Source: Thermodesulfobacteriota bacterium (GTDB lineage Bacteria > Desulfobacterota > Desulfocorpusculales > Desulfocorpusculum). From it: a stretch of 5,763 nt of DNA. A program made the position numbers and the translations under genes. Of this stretch, positions 1-5,763 are shown in pieces; positions within the stretch are counted from its first letter, which is position 1; the number at the start of each line of letters is the position of its first letter. Under the pieces are notes generated by a model, which saw only the letters and a list, made by a program, of their open reading frames with translations, was not told the origin of the DNA and searched no databases. The stretch spans positions 1 through 5,763 of the forward strand of contig JAPWUY010000147.1 in assembly GCA_028275295.1 (NCBI GenBank), written 5' to 3'.

Positions 1-421
1 GCATCCCTATTTTCTTGTCCTGGTCGTCCAAGTCCGTGAGTCTCAATTGCCAGATGAGGTAATCGGTCAGGTTGCTCGGCTGAGATAGGGTCTGCTCCAG
101 CGAGGGCCTATCCTCATCATCCTCGTATTGCGGGACCTCGTAGTAAGGGGTGGTGTTATAGTCCCAAGGTATCTTCTCCAGGGGGATCTCCTTGGAGGGG
201 GAGAATGCAAAGACCTCCTGCGCCCCTGCCAATGGCCCTTCCCACTCCTCCTCTGGAAGCCCCAACACCTCTTCCAGGACCGGATTTTCCCTGAGCTCTA
301 TCTGGATGGCATTGGTCAGCTCCAGCCTGGGCATTTGGAGGATCTTGAGAGCCTGCTGGAGCTGGGGGGTCATTATCAGCTGCTGGGTCAACCTAAGCTG
401 CTGTTTTATCTCTAAGGCCAT
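1..421 (-). CDS. rpoN: RNA polymerase sigma-54 factor RpoN, N-terminal part (truncated by window edge)
   Basis: This is the alternative sigma factor that directs core RNA polymerase to -24/-12 promoters and needs an AAA+ enhancer-binding activator to open DNA. The first 140 residues are visible. Residues 1-50 are the Gln- and Leu-rich activator-interacting region I, with the family hallmark LTQQLIMTPQLQQALKILQ at 11-29 followed by RLEL and ELRENPVLE (42-50). Residues 51-106 are an acidic, low-complexity linker (region II: EEEWEG, EDDEDR). From about 107 the core-binding region III begins (SLEQTL, then YLIWQLRLTDL). Family members are usually about 470-500 residues, so roughly 330 lie beyond base 1. 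The start is the ATG at 421-419; the nearest GGAG is 12 nt upstream, which is loose. An in-frame GTG at 439-437 is a possible alternative, but the homology begins at the ATG. The gene has its own promoter and is not preceded by lptB, its frequent upstream neighbour. The identification is nearly certain. Confidence 0.96.
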   Translation of the reverse strand, partial: MALEIKQQLRLTQQLIMTPQLQQALKILQMPRLELTNAIQIELRENPVLEEVLGLPEEEWEGPLAGAQEVFAFSPSKEIPLEKIPWDYNTTPYYEVPQYEDDEDRPSLEQTLSQPSNLTDYLIWQLRLTDLDDQDKKIGM

Positions 422-477
422 ACCGAAAGGACGCTCCACAAGGATCTCGGAAAATCCTCCAACGAGCTACACTTTTT

Positions 478-540
478 GACCCTCCCTGGGGCCCGATGGA
501 CCCATTGGGGTCCAAGAAAACCCTGATCTATCGAAGGGTC
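478..540. repeat. Nested inverted repeats in the rpoN leader
   Basis: An inner perfect 7-bp stem, TGGACCC (497-503) with GGGTCCA (508-514), closes a 4-nt loop. It is enclosed by outer 6-bp arms GACCCT (478-483) and AGGGTC (535-540). The whole element lies in the predicted 5' leader of rpoN and ends about 57 nt before its ATG. No U-tract follows on the minus strand, so it does not look like an intrinsic terminator. It could be a folded leader element affecting translation or stability; it matches no riboswitch class I recognise. Confidence 0.4.
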
Positions 541-554
541 TTTGGACACCCCTT

Positions 555-584
555 GAAGCTCTCGGCCCAAGGAGGCCCAGCTTC
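555..584. repeat. Inverted repeat straddling the predicted rpoN transcription start
   Basis: GAAGCT (555-560) and AGCTTC (579-584) are perfect inverted 6-bp arms 18 bp apart. An inner pair GGCC (564-567) / GGCC (574-577) is nested inside. The right arm sits just downstream of the -10 box and covers the predicted +1, so only part would be in the RNA. This placement fits an operator better than a leader hairpin. Arms this short can arise by chance, and no regulator is identified. Confidence 0.35.
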
Positions 585-586
585 GA

Positions 587-615
587 ATTATAACATAACC
601 ACTCACTCCCCACAA
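587..615 (-). promoter_or_regulatory. Sigma-70-type promoter for rpoN (extended -10)
   Basis: Read on the minus strand, TTGTGG (615-610) is followed by a 17-nt spacer and a perfect TATAAT (592-587). TGT immediately precedes the -10 box, giving an extended -10 (TGnTATAAT). Predicted transcription start is near 580, about 160 nt before the rpoN ATG. It lies about 160 nt past the stop of the upstream acetyltransferase gene, so rpoN can be transcribed independently of the nadK-recN operon. The boxes are directly visible; activity is inferred. Confidence 0.72.
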
Positions 616-710
616 AACAGCCCTACCCATCCTCCAGATCCCCACGGACAAGGCCCGTAGCCTCAAATCCCCTTCCCATCCTCCTCATTTGTCGAGCAAG
701 ACCATAAAAG

Positions 711-746
711 AAAAAAATTTACCACGGGCTCTCCCTTTGGGGGAGA
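711..746 (-). terminator. Possible weak intrinsic terminator after the acetyltransferase gene
   Basis: On the minus strand, TCTCCC (746-741) pairs with GGGAGA (735-730) around a 5-nt loop. After a 12-nt gap comes a run of seven T (717-711), then C and four more T. It lies 30-65 nt past the stop codon, where the nadK-recN-acetyltransferase transcript should end. The short stem and the gap before the T-run make it atypical, so termination may be partial or need Rho. Confidence 0.4.
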
Positions 747-775
747 AATGTCCTTCGGGATTCTCCTTGCCCCAA

Positions 776-1249
776 TCAACCAACCTCATCCTTCTCGAGA
801 TCCAAGATCAGCGCCACTTCGTCACACTCGGGAAATTTTATGCAGTGAATACAATCTGCCCATACCTTCTGGGGCAGTTCTGCCTTGTCGACTTTCCTGA
901 AGCCCATCCTCTCGAAGTACGAGGGCACGTAAGTAAGGACAAAGACCCTCTTCACTCCCATCTCCTTGCCTTCCTCCAGGGCAGCCCGTGCCAGGTGTGC
1001 CCCTATGCCCTTTCTTCTGAAGGACTCCAGGACACAGAAAGACCTGAGCTCCGCTAGATCCTCCCAGACCATATGGAGGGCACAGACCCCCACCAGGTGA
1101 CCGTCCTCCTCCCACACGTGGAACTCTCTTATGTGAGCATATATGTCCCAGAGGGGACGGGGAAGCAGCAACCCTTGGGCTGCATGAATTTCCAGTAGCC
1201 TGTGGATCTCTTTTGCGTCCCAGACCTTGGCTTTTCTCAGCTGGCCCAC
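776..1249 (-). CDS. argA: GNAT N-acetyltransferase, short ArgA type (probable N-acetylglutamate synthase)
   Basis: This is a 157-residue single-domain GNAT protein that most resembles the short stand-alone amino-acid N-acetyltransferases annotated as ArgA. Those are proposed to acetylate L-glutamate with acetyl-CoA in the first step of arginine synthesis, in the cytosol. The acetyl-CoA pyrophosphate loop is visible as RRKGIG (78-83), preceded by the strand ELRSFCV (67-73). A late motif PSYFERMGF (109-117) carries the conserved Tyr and Gly-Phe. The C-terminal segment VWADCIHCIKFPECDEVAL (129-147) fits this subfamily and contains Cys133, Cys136 and Cys142. It lacks the kinase-like regulatory domain of classical long ArgA. 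The start is a GTG (1249-1247) preceded closely by a GGGGGGAAGG stretch; it overlaps the end of recN by 13 nt, implying translational coupling. The family is confident, but glutamate as substrate is inferred: other GNATs share this fold. Confidence 0.85.
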   Translation of the reverse strand: MGQLRKAKVWDAKEIHRLLEIHAAQGLLLPRPLWDIYAHIREFHVWEEDGHLVGVCALHMVWEDLAELRSFCVLESFRRKGIGAHLARAALEEGKEMGVKRVFVLTYVPSYFERMGFRKVDKAELPQKVWADCIHCIKFPECDEVALILDLEKDEVG

Positions 1250-2946
1250 CCTTCCCCCCGAGCTCTCTCCAGAAGCTCCTTGGCGTGCTCCCTGGCCTTG
1301 GAGCTAGTCCCCTTGCCTCCCAACATCCTGGAAAGCTCCTCGATCCTCTCATCCATATCCAGGGGCTCCACTACTGTCACAGTCCTGCCCCCTTTGACCC
1401 TCTTGCTGACCCTGAGATGATGATCCGCAAAGCAGGCCACCTGGGGAAGGTGTGTCACGCAAAGCACTTGATGAGATCGAGCGATGTGGGCCAATTTCTC
1501 TCCCAGGGCCCGGGCCACACCTCCACCTATTCCCGAGTCTATCTCGTCGAAAATGAGTGTTGGAACCCTGTCTGCATCGGCCAAGACTTTCTTCATGGCC
1601 AACATTATCCTGGAGAGCTCACCCCCAGAGGCTATCCTCCAAAGGGGCCTGGGCTCTTCCCCCAGATTCATGGAGAGCAAAAACTCCACCTGGTCCATTC
1701 CCCGCGGATCAGCCAGCCACTTTCCTTCTGCAAGAGGGATCCCTTCCTGGAGAGGCTTCACCGATACCTCAAGCCGCGGATGCTCCACCCCCAGATCCCT
1801 GAGCTCCCTTTCGACTCCCCTCGCGAGAAGCGCACCCGCTTTCATCCTCTCGGATCTCAAATTCTCCCCAGCAAGGACCAGCTCCTCTTCCTTGGCTCTC
1901 AACCTTTCTCGGATCTTCTCTAGAGCCTCTTGGGCGCTCTCCCATTGGAGGAGCCTGGTCTGAAGCTCCTCTGCGAGCCCGAGAAGACCGGGCACATCCA
2001 GTCTGTACTTCCTCTTAAGCCTCCTTATGGTCTCGAGCCTCTCTTCTATGGCGAGAAGCCTCTGGGGATCCCAGTTTATTTCCTTGCAATGGGACCTCAC
2101 ATTCCTTAGGGTCTCCTCCAACTGGACCTTGATGACCTCCAGGCTCTCCGCTATTTCTCCCATGAAAGATGCGAAACGGGAGGCTTCCCTCATTTCCCTC
2201 AAAGCCATCTGGAGTCTCTCCAGGGCTGAACCCCTCTCCCCGTAAAGGGAGTCCTCGCATCTCATGAGGATCTCCCTTATCCTCTGAGAGTTGGCGAGGA
2301 TCCTCATTTCCTCATCGAGTGCTTCCTCCTCTCCCGGCGAAAGCCTGGCATCTGCGATCTCCTTGAGCTGGAACTCCCACAATTCCCTTTTCATCTGCAT
2401 CTCTTCCGCAGAGGCCTCGGCCTTGGCCAGAAGGGATCTGAGTTCCACAAATTCCTTCCACTTCTCCTCCCAGCTTCTCCTCAACCCCATGAGCCTGCCG
2501 TGTTCATCGAGGAGATCGAGATGTCTTTCGGGCTGGAGGAGATCCTGGTGCTCGTGCTGGCCGTATATGTTCACCTGACATCGGCCAAAATGGGCCATCA
2601 GTGAGATGGGCGACAGTTGGCCGTTCACGTAGGCCTTGCCTTTTCCGCTCCTCAGCACTACCCTCCGGAGGATGAGTTCTTCCTGGTGCGGTTGGATGCC
2701 CCTCTTTAGCATTTCCTCTCTTGTCTTGGCGTCCTCGACCCTGAAAAGGGCTTCCACCTGTGCCTCATCAGCCCCCTGCCTGATGAGATCCATTGAAGCC
2801 TTAGCTCCCAAAAGGAGCTGTATGGCTCCTATCAAGATGGATTTTCCGGCCCCGGTCTCTCCTGTGAGGACATTGAATCCTGGAGCGAACTCCACGGTAA
2901 GATCCTCGATTATGGCCAAATTGGAAATGTGGACAAGCTCTAGCAT
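1237..2946 (-). CDS. recN: DNA repair ATPase RecN
   Basis: RecN is an SMC-like cytosolic ATPase that gathers at DNA double-strand breaks and promotes RecA-dependent recombination and cohesion. Numbering from the ATG at 2946 (569 residues, normal for the family): Walker A GETGAGKS at 29-36, the RecN segment YGQHEHQDLL at 128-137, a long Glu/Arg/Leu-rich region of about 155-375 forming the coiled-coil arm with its hinge-like turn, the ABC signature ASGGELSR at 439-446, Walker B TLIFDE at 463-468, the D-loop region DSGIGG, and the H-loop VTHLPQV with His499. All ATPase motifs are intact. A TTG two codons upstream (2952) is another possible start, but RecN proteins typically begin ML-x-L, matching the ATG. 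No strong ribosome site is present (GGA only 2 nt away). nadK ends 94 nt upstream with no obvious promoter or LexA-like box between, so co-transcription is likely. Confidence 0.97.
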   Translation of the reverse strand: MLELVHISNLAIIEDLTVEFAPGFNVLTGETGAGKSILIGAIQLLLGAKASMDLIRQGADEAQVEALFRVEDAKTREEMLKRGIQPHQEELILRRVVLRSGKGKAYVNGQLSPISLMAHFGRCQVNIYGQHEHQDLLQPERHLDLLDEHGRLMGLRRSWEEKWKEFVELRSLLAKAEASAEEMQMKRELWEFQLKEIADARLSPGEEEALDEEMRILANSQRIREILMRCEDSLYGERGSALERLQMALREMREASRFASFMGEIAESLEVIKVQLEETLRNVRSHCKEINWDPQRLLAIEERLETIRRLKRKYRLDVPGLLGLAEELQTRLLQWESAQEALEKIRERLRAKEEELVLAGENLRSERMKAGALLARGVERELRDLGVEHPRLEVSVKPLQEGIPLAEGKWLADPRGMDQVEFLLSMNLGEEPRPLWRIASGGELSRIMLAMKKVLADADRVPTLIFDEIDSGIGGGVARALGEKLAHIARSHQVLCVTHLPQVACFADHHLRVSKRVKGGRTVTVVEPLDMDERIEELSRMLGGKGTSSKAREHAKELLERARGEGWAS

Positions 2947-3040
2947 TTCCAAATGTCTTTTAGTTCTTGGTGGCGGATCAATGGCTGAAAGCGACTGAAC
3001 GTCTCATCCTCAACAAATTCCTCTCCCCTCGCCTCCCTTT

Positions 3041-3901
3041 TCACCTCTCCCCCCATTTGAGCTTGCTCCTCAAGACCTCGTAGAATGTCCTGTGGGGAGA
3101 TTTTATCAGAGAGACCTTGTGGGGACTCGTTCTCACCCTGAGGTGGTCGCCCTCCTCCACCCTGTATCCCACCTGACCGTCGAAGGTGAGGAACACTTCC
3201 CCATCCACTGATCCCACGGAGACCCCTATGGTCCTATCCTCTGGCAGAATCAGTGGACGATTTGTGAGAGTGTGGGGACAGATGGGGGTCAGTATGATGC
3301 AACCTAGGGACGGGTGCACGATGGGTCCCCCCGCTGAAAGGTTGTAGGCTGTGGATCCAGCTGGGCTGCTTATGATGAGGCCATCGGCTTTGAACGTCGT
3401 GAGATAATGGTCATCGATGTGTGTTTCCAGATCGATGATGCGGGCCAGAGCCCCCTTGTTCACGACTACGTCGTTGAGCACATGATGTCTCGTGACCTCC
3501 TCGCCTCCCCTTAATACCGTGGCCTCGAGCATAGCCCTCTTTATGACCGTGGTCTTCCCTTTCAAGACAAGCTCCATGACCTGGTATAGCTCATCGAGGG
3601 CCACTTCAGTGAGAAATCCCAGTCCCCCTGCATTCACCCCGAGTATTGGTACCCCGCTTTCCGCAACCAGCCTCGCAGCGCTGAGAAGGGTCCCATCTCC
3701 ACCTAGAACAACGAGAAGATCCACCCCTCGAGCCAGCTCTTCCCTCGGCGCCCTGGGGATCATCTCCGAGGCCGTAGCGAGATCCTCCTCCAGCACACAC
3801 TCCACGCCTCTGGCCTCGAGCCAATGGAAGAGCTCGCAAGCCGTCTGGACAACCTTGCCCATCCTCTTCTTGCCCACTATGCCCACAGCCTTCACATCCA
3901 C
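3041..3901 (-). CDS. nadK: NAD kinase
   Basis: This enzyme phosphorylates NAD+ to NADP+ using ATP (or polyphosphate in some lineages), controlling the cytosolic NADP(H) pool. Numbering from the GTG at 3901 (286 residues, typical length): GGDGTLL at 67-73 with the catalytic Asp69, GVNAGGLGFL at 88-97, NDVVVNKG at 143-150, the NAD-binding stretch ADGLIISSPAGSTAY from 172, TLTNRPL near 211-217, and FDGQ at 240-243. All hallmark motifs are present. An upstream ATG (3937) would add 12 residues, but it lies between the -35 and -10 boxes of the best promoter. The GTG has an ideal AGGAGG seven nt upstream, so I prefer it. It is the first gene of a probable operon with recN and the acetyltransferase. 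The order nadK-recN is recurrent in several bacterial groups. Confidence 0.97.
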   Translation of the reverse strand: MDVKAVGIVGKKRMGKVVQTACELFHWLEARGVECVLEEDLATASEMIPRAPREELARGVDLLVVLGGDGTLLSAARLVAESGVPILGVNAGGLGFLTEVALDELYQVMELVLKGKTTVIKRAMLEATVLRGGEEVTRHHVLNDVVVNKGALARIIDLETHIDDHYLTTFKADGLIISSPAGSTAYNLSAGGPIVHPSLGCIILTPICPHTLTNRPLILPEDRTIGVSVGSVDGEVFLTFDGQVGYRVEEGDHLRVRTSPHKVSLIKSPHRTFYEVLRSKLKWGER

Positions 3902-3908
3902 TTCCTTT

Positions 3909-3914
3909 CCTCCT
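3909..3914 (-). promoter_or_regulatory. Shine-Dalgarno sequence deciding the nadK start
   Basis: On the minus strand AGGAGG (3914-3909) sits 7 nt before the GTG at 3901. It is the strongest ribosome site near the gene and favours the GTG over the ATG at 3937. Confidence 0.8.
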
Positions 3915-3929
3915 CTGGCCGTTACCTTG

Positions 3930-3957
3930 TTTATCATAGCAGTAAATGGAGTGTCAA
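3930..3957 (-). promoter_or_regulatory. Sigma-70-type promoter for the nadK-recN-acetyltransferase operon
   Basis: On the minus strand a perfect TTGACA (3957-3952) is followed by a 16-nt spacer and GATAAA (3935-3930), 4 of 6 matches to TATAAT. Predicted start is near 3923, giving a leader of about 22 nt that contains the AGGAGG site and ends at the GTG at 3901. The fit between promoter, ribosome site and start codon supports all three. Only 7 bp separate its -35 box from that of the divergent promoter. Confidence 0.62.
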
Positions 3958-3964
3958 AGGAGCC

Positions 3965-3993
3965 TTGACCCTCGGCCCTTTACACAACAAAAT
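3965..3993 (+). promoter_or_regulatory. Candidate promoter for the transporter-HEAT gene
   Basis: TTGACC (3965-3970, 5 of 6 matches), a 17-nt spacer and CAAAAT (3988-3993, 4 of 6 matches) form a plausible sigma-70 promoter. Predicted start is near 4000, leaving only about 13 nt before the ATG at 4013. The GAGGG at 3995-3999 would then be mostly untranscribed, so translation would begin on an almost leaderless message, or the true start of transcription lies slightly upstream. The -35 is back-to-back with that of nadK. Confidence 0.45.
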
Positions 3994-4012
3994 CGAGGGA
4001 AAAGCAGCTTCG

Positions 4013-5763
4013 ATGGAAGGGCGAGTGAAATCCATACTCCAGAGAGCTTTCAGGGTATATCCAGAGGAGTGGAAGCTCCTTATGTGGGTGACCCTCATCC
4101 AGCTCACCATGAGGGTGAGTTCGGTCCTGGTGAACAATTATTCCCAAACAACCTTCCTCAAGAGGTTCGGAGTTGAGAATCTTCCCACGGTCTTCGTTGT
4201 GGAGTCGGTGCTCACCTTTTTGGTAATAAACGCTGTGGGAATGCTAATGAGCAGGTTCTCGACCCTCCCAGTGTTCTCGGCTCTACTTCTCTTTTTCGGA
4301 GCGAGCGTGGGCGCAATCCGTCTCTTGATACCCTTGGACATACCTGTCCTTTACGCGATTCTCTTCATCCTGAAGAGTCAGGCCATAGAGACCCTTCCCA
4401 TTCTGTACTGGGACCTCCTCAACGATCTCTTCACAACAAGGCAGTCCAAGAGACTTTTCACCTTGGTTACAGCAGGAGGTATCCTGGGCACTACCGTGGG
4501 AAGCATAATGACTGGCAAGGTGGCCAAATGGATAGGAGTGGACAATGTCCTCTGGGTATTCGTTGTTGGAATGGTTGTCGCGGCCACCCTGAACTCCTCT
4601 ACTCAGTTGGTACTGGGAGCACCTATAGAGCCCCGAACTGAGAAGGCGAGAAAGAGGCCCAGACACGGTCTCAAGACCACACTCAAGGAGGCACTCGCAT
4701 ATTCCAAGGAGTCCCCGTTTCTCATTTACATGGTTCTCCTTGTGGGTGTACCGAACCTCGTCCTCCCCATCCTCACGTACCAGTTCAATGTGGTGGTGGA
4801 TATCACCTATGGCACGGAGCAAGAGACCCTCAACTTCTTGGGAATATTCAGGGGAGCCTCCAATGCGTTCATCTTCGCGGCTCTCCTTTTCTCTGGAAGG
4901 ATTCTCAGCAGATGGGGCATCCCCAACAGCCTGCTCGTCCACCCAATCAATTATCTTTTGGCCTTTTCCGTGCTCCTTTTCAGGTTCGATATTCTCTCGG
5001 CCATTTATGCCAGGTTCACAACCGAGACCTTCAAGACGACCCTCAACAATCCTGCTCGAGCTGTGCTTTACAACTTCTTCCCCCAGAGGATGAGGTCCTT
5101 GGTGAGGGTTTTCCTGAGGGGGACAGTGGTGAGGGCTGCGGACCTCGCTGGGTCTGGACTTCTCATGGCCATTCGAGGAGTGGTGGAGCCTCGTCTGCTA
5201 TCACTGGTTGCAATTCCGTTCGTGGCGGTCTGGGTCCTCACCTCTTTTTTGGTCAAGAGAAATTACCCGAGGATGCTGGTCAAGGTCCTGTTGGAAAAGC
5301 AGATCGATTGGGAGAGATTGGAGGCCGTGGATGCGAAGACCCTTGCTGGGGATGAACTCAGCATATCGGCCCTGAGGAGAGGGCTGAGGGAGGGGAACGA
5401 GGAGGTCGTGCTCCTTTGCGCGGAGGTGCTCTCTTATATCAAGCCGCCCGGATGGAAGGAGGAGATCTTGGAGGTCCTCCCCCAAAAATCTCAAGGGACG
5501 AGGGAGAGGCTTTTGGATCTCATCATGAAGGAGGCCAGAGAAGATGAGCTCTTTCCAGTCCTCATGGAACTGGCAAAGTCAGAGGACCCGACTCTGGTGG
5601 CCCTCGCCCTTCACGGGATCAGGAGGATGAATCCCCTCATGGGCAGGGAGCTCTTCCAGGGATTGCTCGATCACCCCAATAGGGAGATAAGGGTGGGGGC
5701 AATGGCTGGAATCCTCCATGGGAACGATGAGGACTCCAGAATTATGTGCCAGGAAAGACTCAG
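4013..5763 (+). CDS. ADP/ATP-translocase-like (NTT/TLC-type) membrane transporter with C-terminal HEAT-like repeats, truncated by window edge
   Basis: 583 residues are visible and the gene continues past the window. Residues 1-20 are a short cytosolic start, and about 22-415 hold some 10-12 hydrophobic helices (for example 22-44, 57-79, 84-105, 111-130, 150-170, 178-200, 235-257, 303-325, 394-414). The stretch 126-147, reading ETLPILYWDLLNDL then FTTRQSKR, parallels the NTT nucleotide-carrier motif E-x-x-x-x-x-x-(F/Y)W-x-x-x-N-x-x-T-T-x-x-x-(A/S)KR, placing it in or near that MFS-related family. From about 445 the protein is soluble and built of amphipathic helix pairs (SISALRRGLREGNEEVVLL; SEDPTLVALALHGIRRM; NREIRVGAMAGILHG) typical of HEAT repeats. 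NTT members exchange ATP/ADP, other nucleotides or NAD; the substrate here is unknown. The start is the ATG at 4013 with a distant GAGGG; a TTG at 3965 is in frame but overlaps the -35 box. Codon use matches the neighbours. Another MFS subfamily is possible. Confidence 0.75.
   Translation, partial: MEGRVKSILQRAFRVYPEEWKLLMWVTLIQLTMRVSSVLVNNYSQTTFLKRFGVENLPTVFVVESVLTFLVINAVGMLMSRFSTLPVFSALLLFFGASVGAIRLLIPLDIPVLYAILFILKSQAIETLPILYWDLLNDLFTTRQSKRLFTLVTAGGILGTTVGSIMTGKVAKWIGVDNVLWVFVVGMVVAATLNSSTQLVLGAPIEPRTEKARKRPRHGLKTTLKEALAYSKESPFLIYMVLLVGVPNLVLPILTYQFNVVVDITYGTEQETLNFLGIFRGASNAFIFAALLFSGRILSRWGIPNSLLVHPINYLLAFSVLLFRFDILSAIYARFTTETFKTTLNNPARAVLYNFFPQRMRSLVRVFLRGTVVRAADLAGSGLLMAIRGVVEPRLLSLVAIPFVAVWVLTSFLVKRNYPRMLVKVLLEKQIDWERLEAVDAKTLAGDELSISALRRGLREGNEEVVLLCAEVLSYIKPPGWKEEILEVLPQKSQGTRERLLDLIMKEAREDELFPVLMELAKSEDPTLVALALHGIRRMNPLMGRELFQGLLDHPNREIRVGAMAGILHGNDEDSRIMCQERL

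Larger units (their letters stand above)
422..775. other. Intergenic region without a convincing gene
   Basis: The 354 bases between rpoN and the acetyltransferase contain the rpoN promoter, its structured leader and a terminator candidate. A minus-strand 84-codon frame (666-412) runs across the promoter and into rpoN, resembles no known family, and is better explained as chance. A 21-codon minus-strand frame beginning ATGAGGAGGATG sits just upstream of the promoter with no support beyond its purine-rich start. No tRNA or other recognisable RNA gene was seen. Confidence 0.7.

Noticed and set aside
412..666. 84-codon minus-strand frame between the acetyltransferase and rpoN
   Set aside because: It begins with TTG, runs across the rpoN promoter and leader, overlaps the rpoN start in another frame, and shows no recognisable family or domain pattern.
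1213..1923. 236-codon plus-strand frame inside recN and the acetyltransferase
   Set aside because: It is antisense to well-identified genes; its Pro/Ser/Leu-rich, low-complexity protein is a by-product of their codon bias.
2947..3040. Possible recN-specific promoter or SOS (LexA) box in the nadK-recN gap
   Set aside because: I found no convincing -35/-10 pair and no CTGT-N8-ACAG-type palindrome. LexA boxes differ between lineages, so an unfamiliar one cannot be excluded.
3492..3968. 158-codon plus-strand frame opposite nadK
   Set aside because: It is antisense to the conserved NAD kinase motifs, with a Ser/Thr/Pro-rich composition typical of a shadow frame.
4812..4826. TGGCACG, resembling the -24 element of a sigma-54 promoter
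   Set aside because: It lies inside the transporter coding sequence and lacks the TTGC -12 element at the right spacing.
4283..4942. 219-codon minus-strand frame opposite the transporter
   Set aside because: The plus strand here encodes coherent membrane helices and the NTT-like motif; the antisense product is hydrophilic with no family resemblance.
1..5763. CRISPR arrays, insertion sequences, tRNA or rRNA genes, phage or defence genes
   Set aside because: No regular direct repeats, transposase motifs, cloverleaf-type sequences or defence-protein signatures were seen; the window is mainly housekeeping genes plus one unusual transporter.

Overview
The window holds five protein genes: four on the minus strand and one, divergent, on the plus strand. 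Gene content and order (nadK-recN followed by a short ArgA-type acetyltransferase, plus sigma-54) suggest a Gram-negative bacterium of the Desulfobacterota (former Deltaproteobacteria) or a neighbouring lineage. This is inferred from family resemblance and synteny recalled from such genomes; no search was run. Arginine is written largely with AGG/AGA and leucine with CTC in all five genes, a style common in thermophilic or deep-branching lineages, and no gene stands out as recently acquired.

Layout from left to right. Bases 1-421 (minus) encode the N-terminal 140 residues of the sigma-54 factor RpoN, cut by the window edge. Bases 422-775 carry no convincing gene. They hold a good sigma-70 promoter for rpoN (587-615), a roughly 160-nt leader with nested inverted repeats, and a weak terminator candidate (711-746) behind the upstream gene. 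Bases 776-1249 (minus) encode a GNAT N-acetyltransferase of the short ArgA type. Bases 1237-2946 (minus) encode RecN, an SMC-like DNA-repair ATPase, whose end overlaps the acetyltransferase start by 13 nt. Bases 3041-3901 (minus) encode NAD kinase. Bases 3902-4012 form a compact divergent promoter region. From 4013 to the right edge the plus strand encodes a large membrane protein, apparently an ADP/ATP-translocase-like (NTT/TLC-type) transporter fused to a C-terminal HEAT-like repeat domain, truncated by the window.

nadK, recN and the acetyltransferase probably form one operon read from the promoter at 3930-3957: NADP supply, double-strand-break repair and the first step of arginine synthesis. 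rpoN is separately promoted. The divergent transporter-HEAT gene is the least ordinary item. NTT-type carriers are best known from plastids and obligate intracellular bacteria, where they move ATP/ADP and sometimes NAD; here one appears back-to-back with NAD kinase in a genome with no visible sign of parasitism. Its substrate is unknown.
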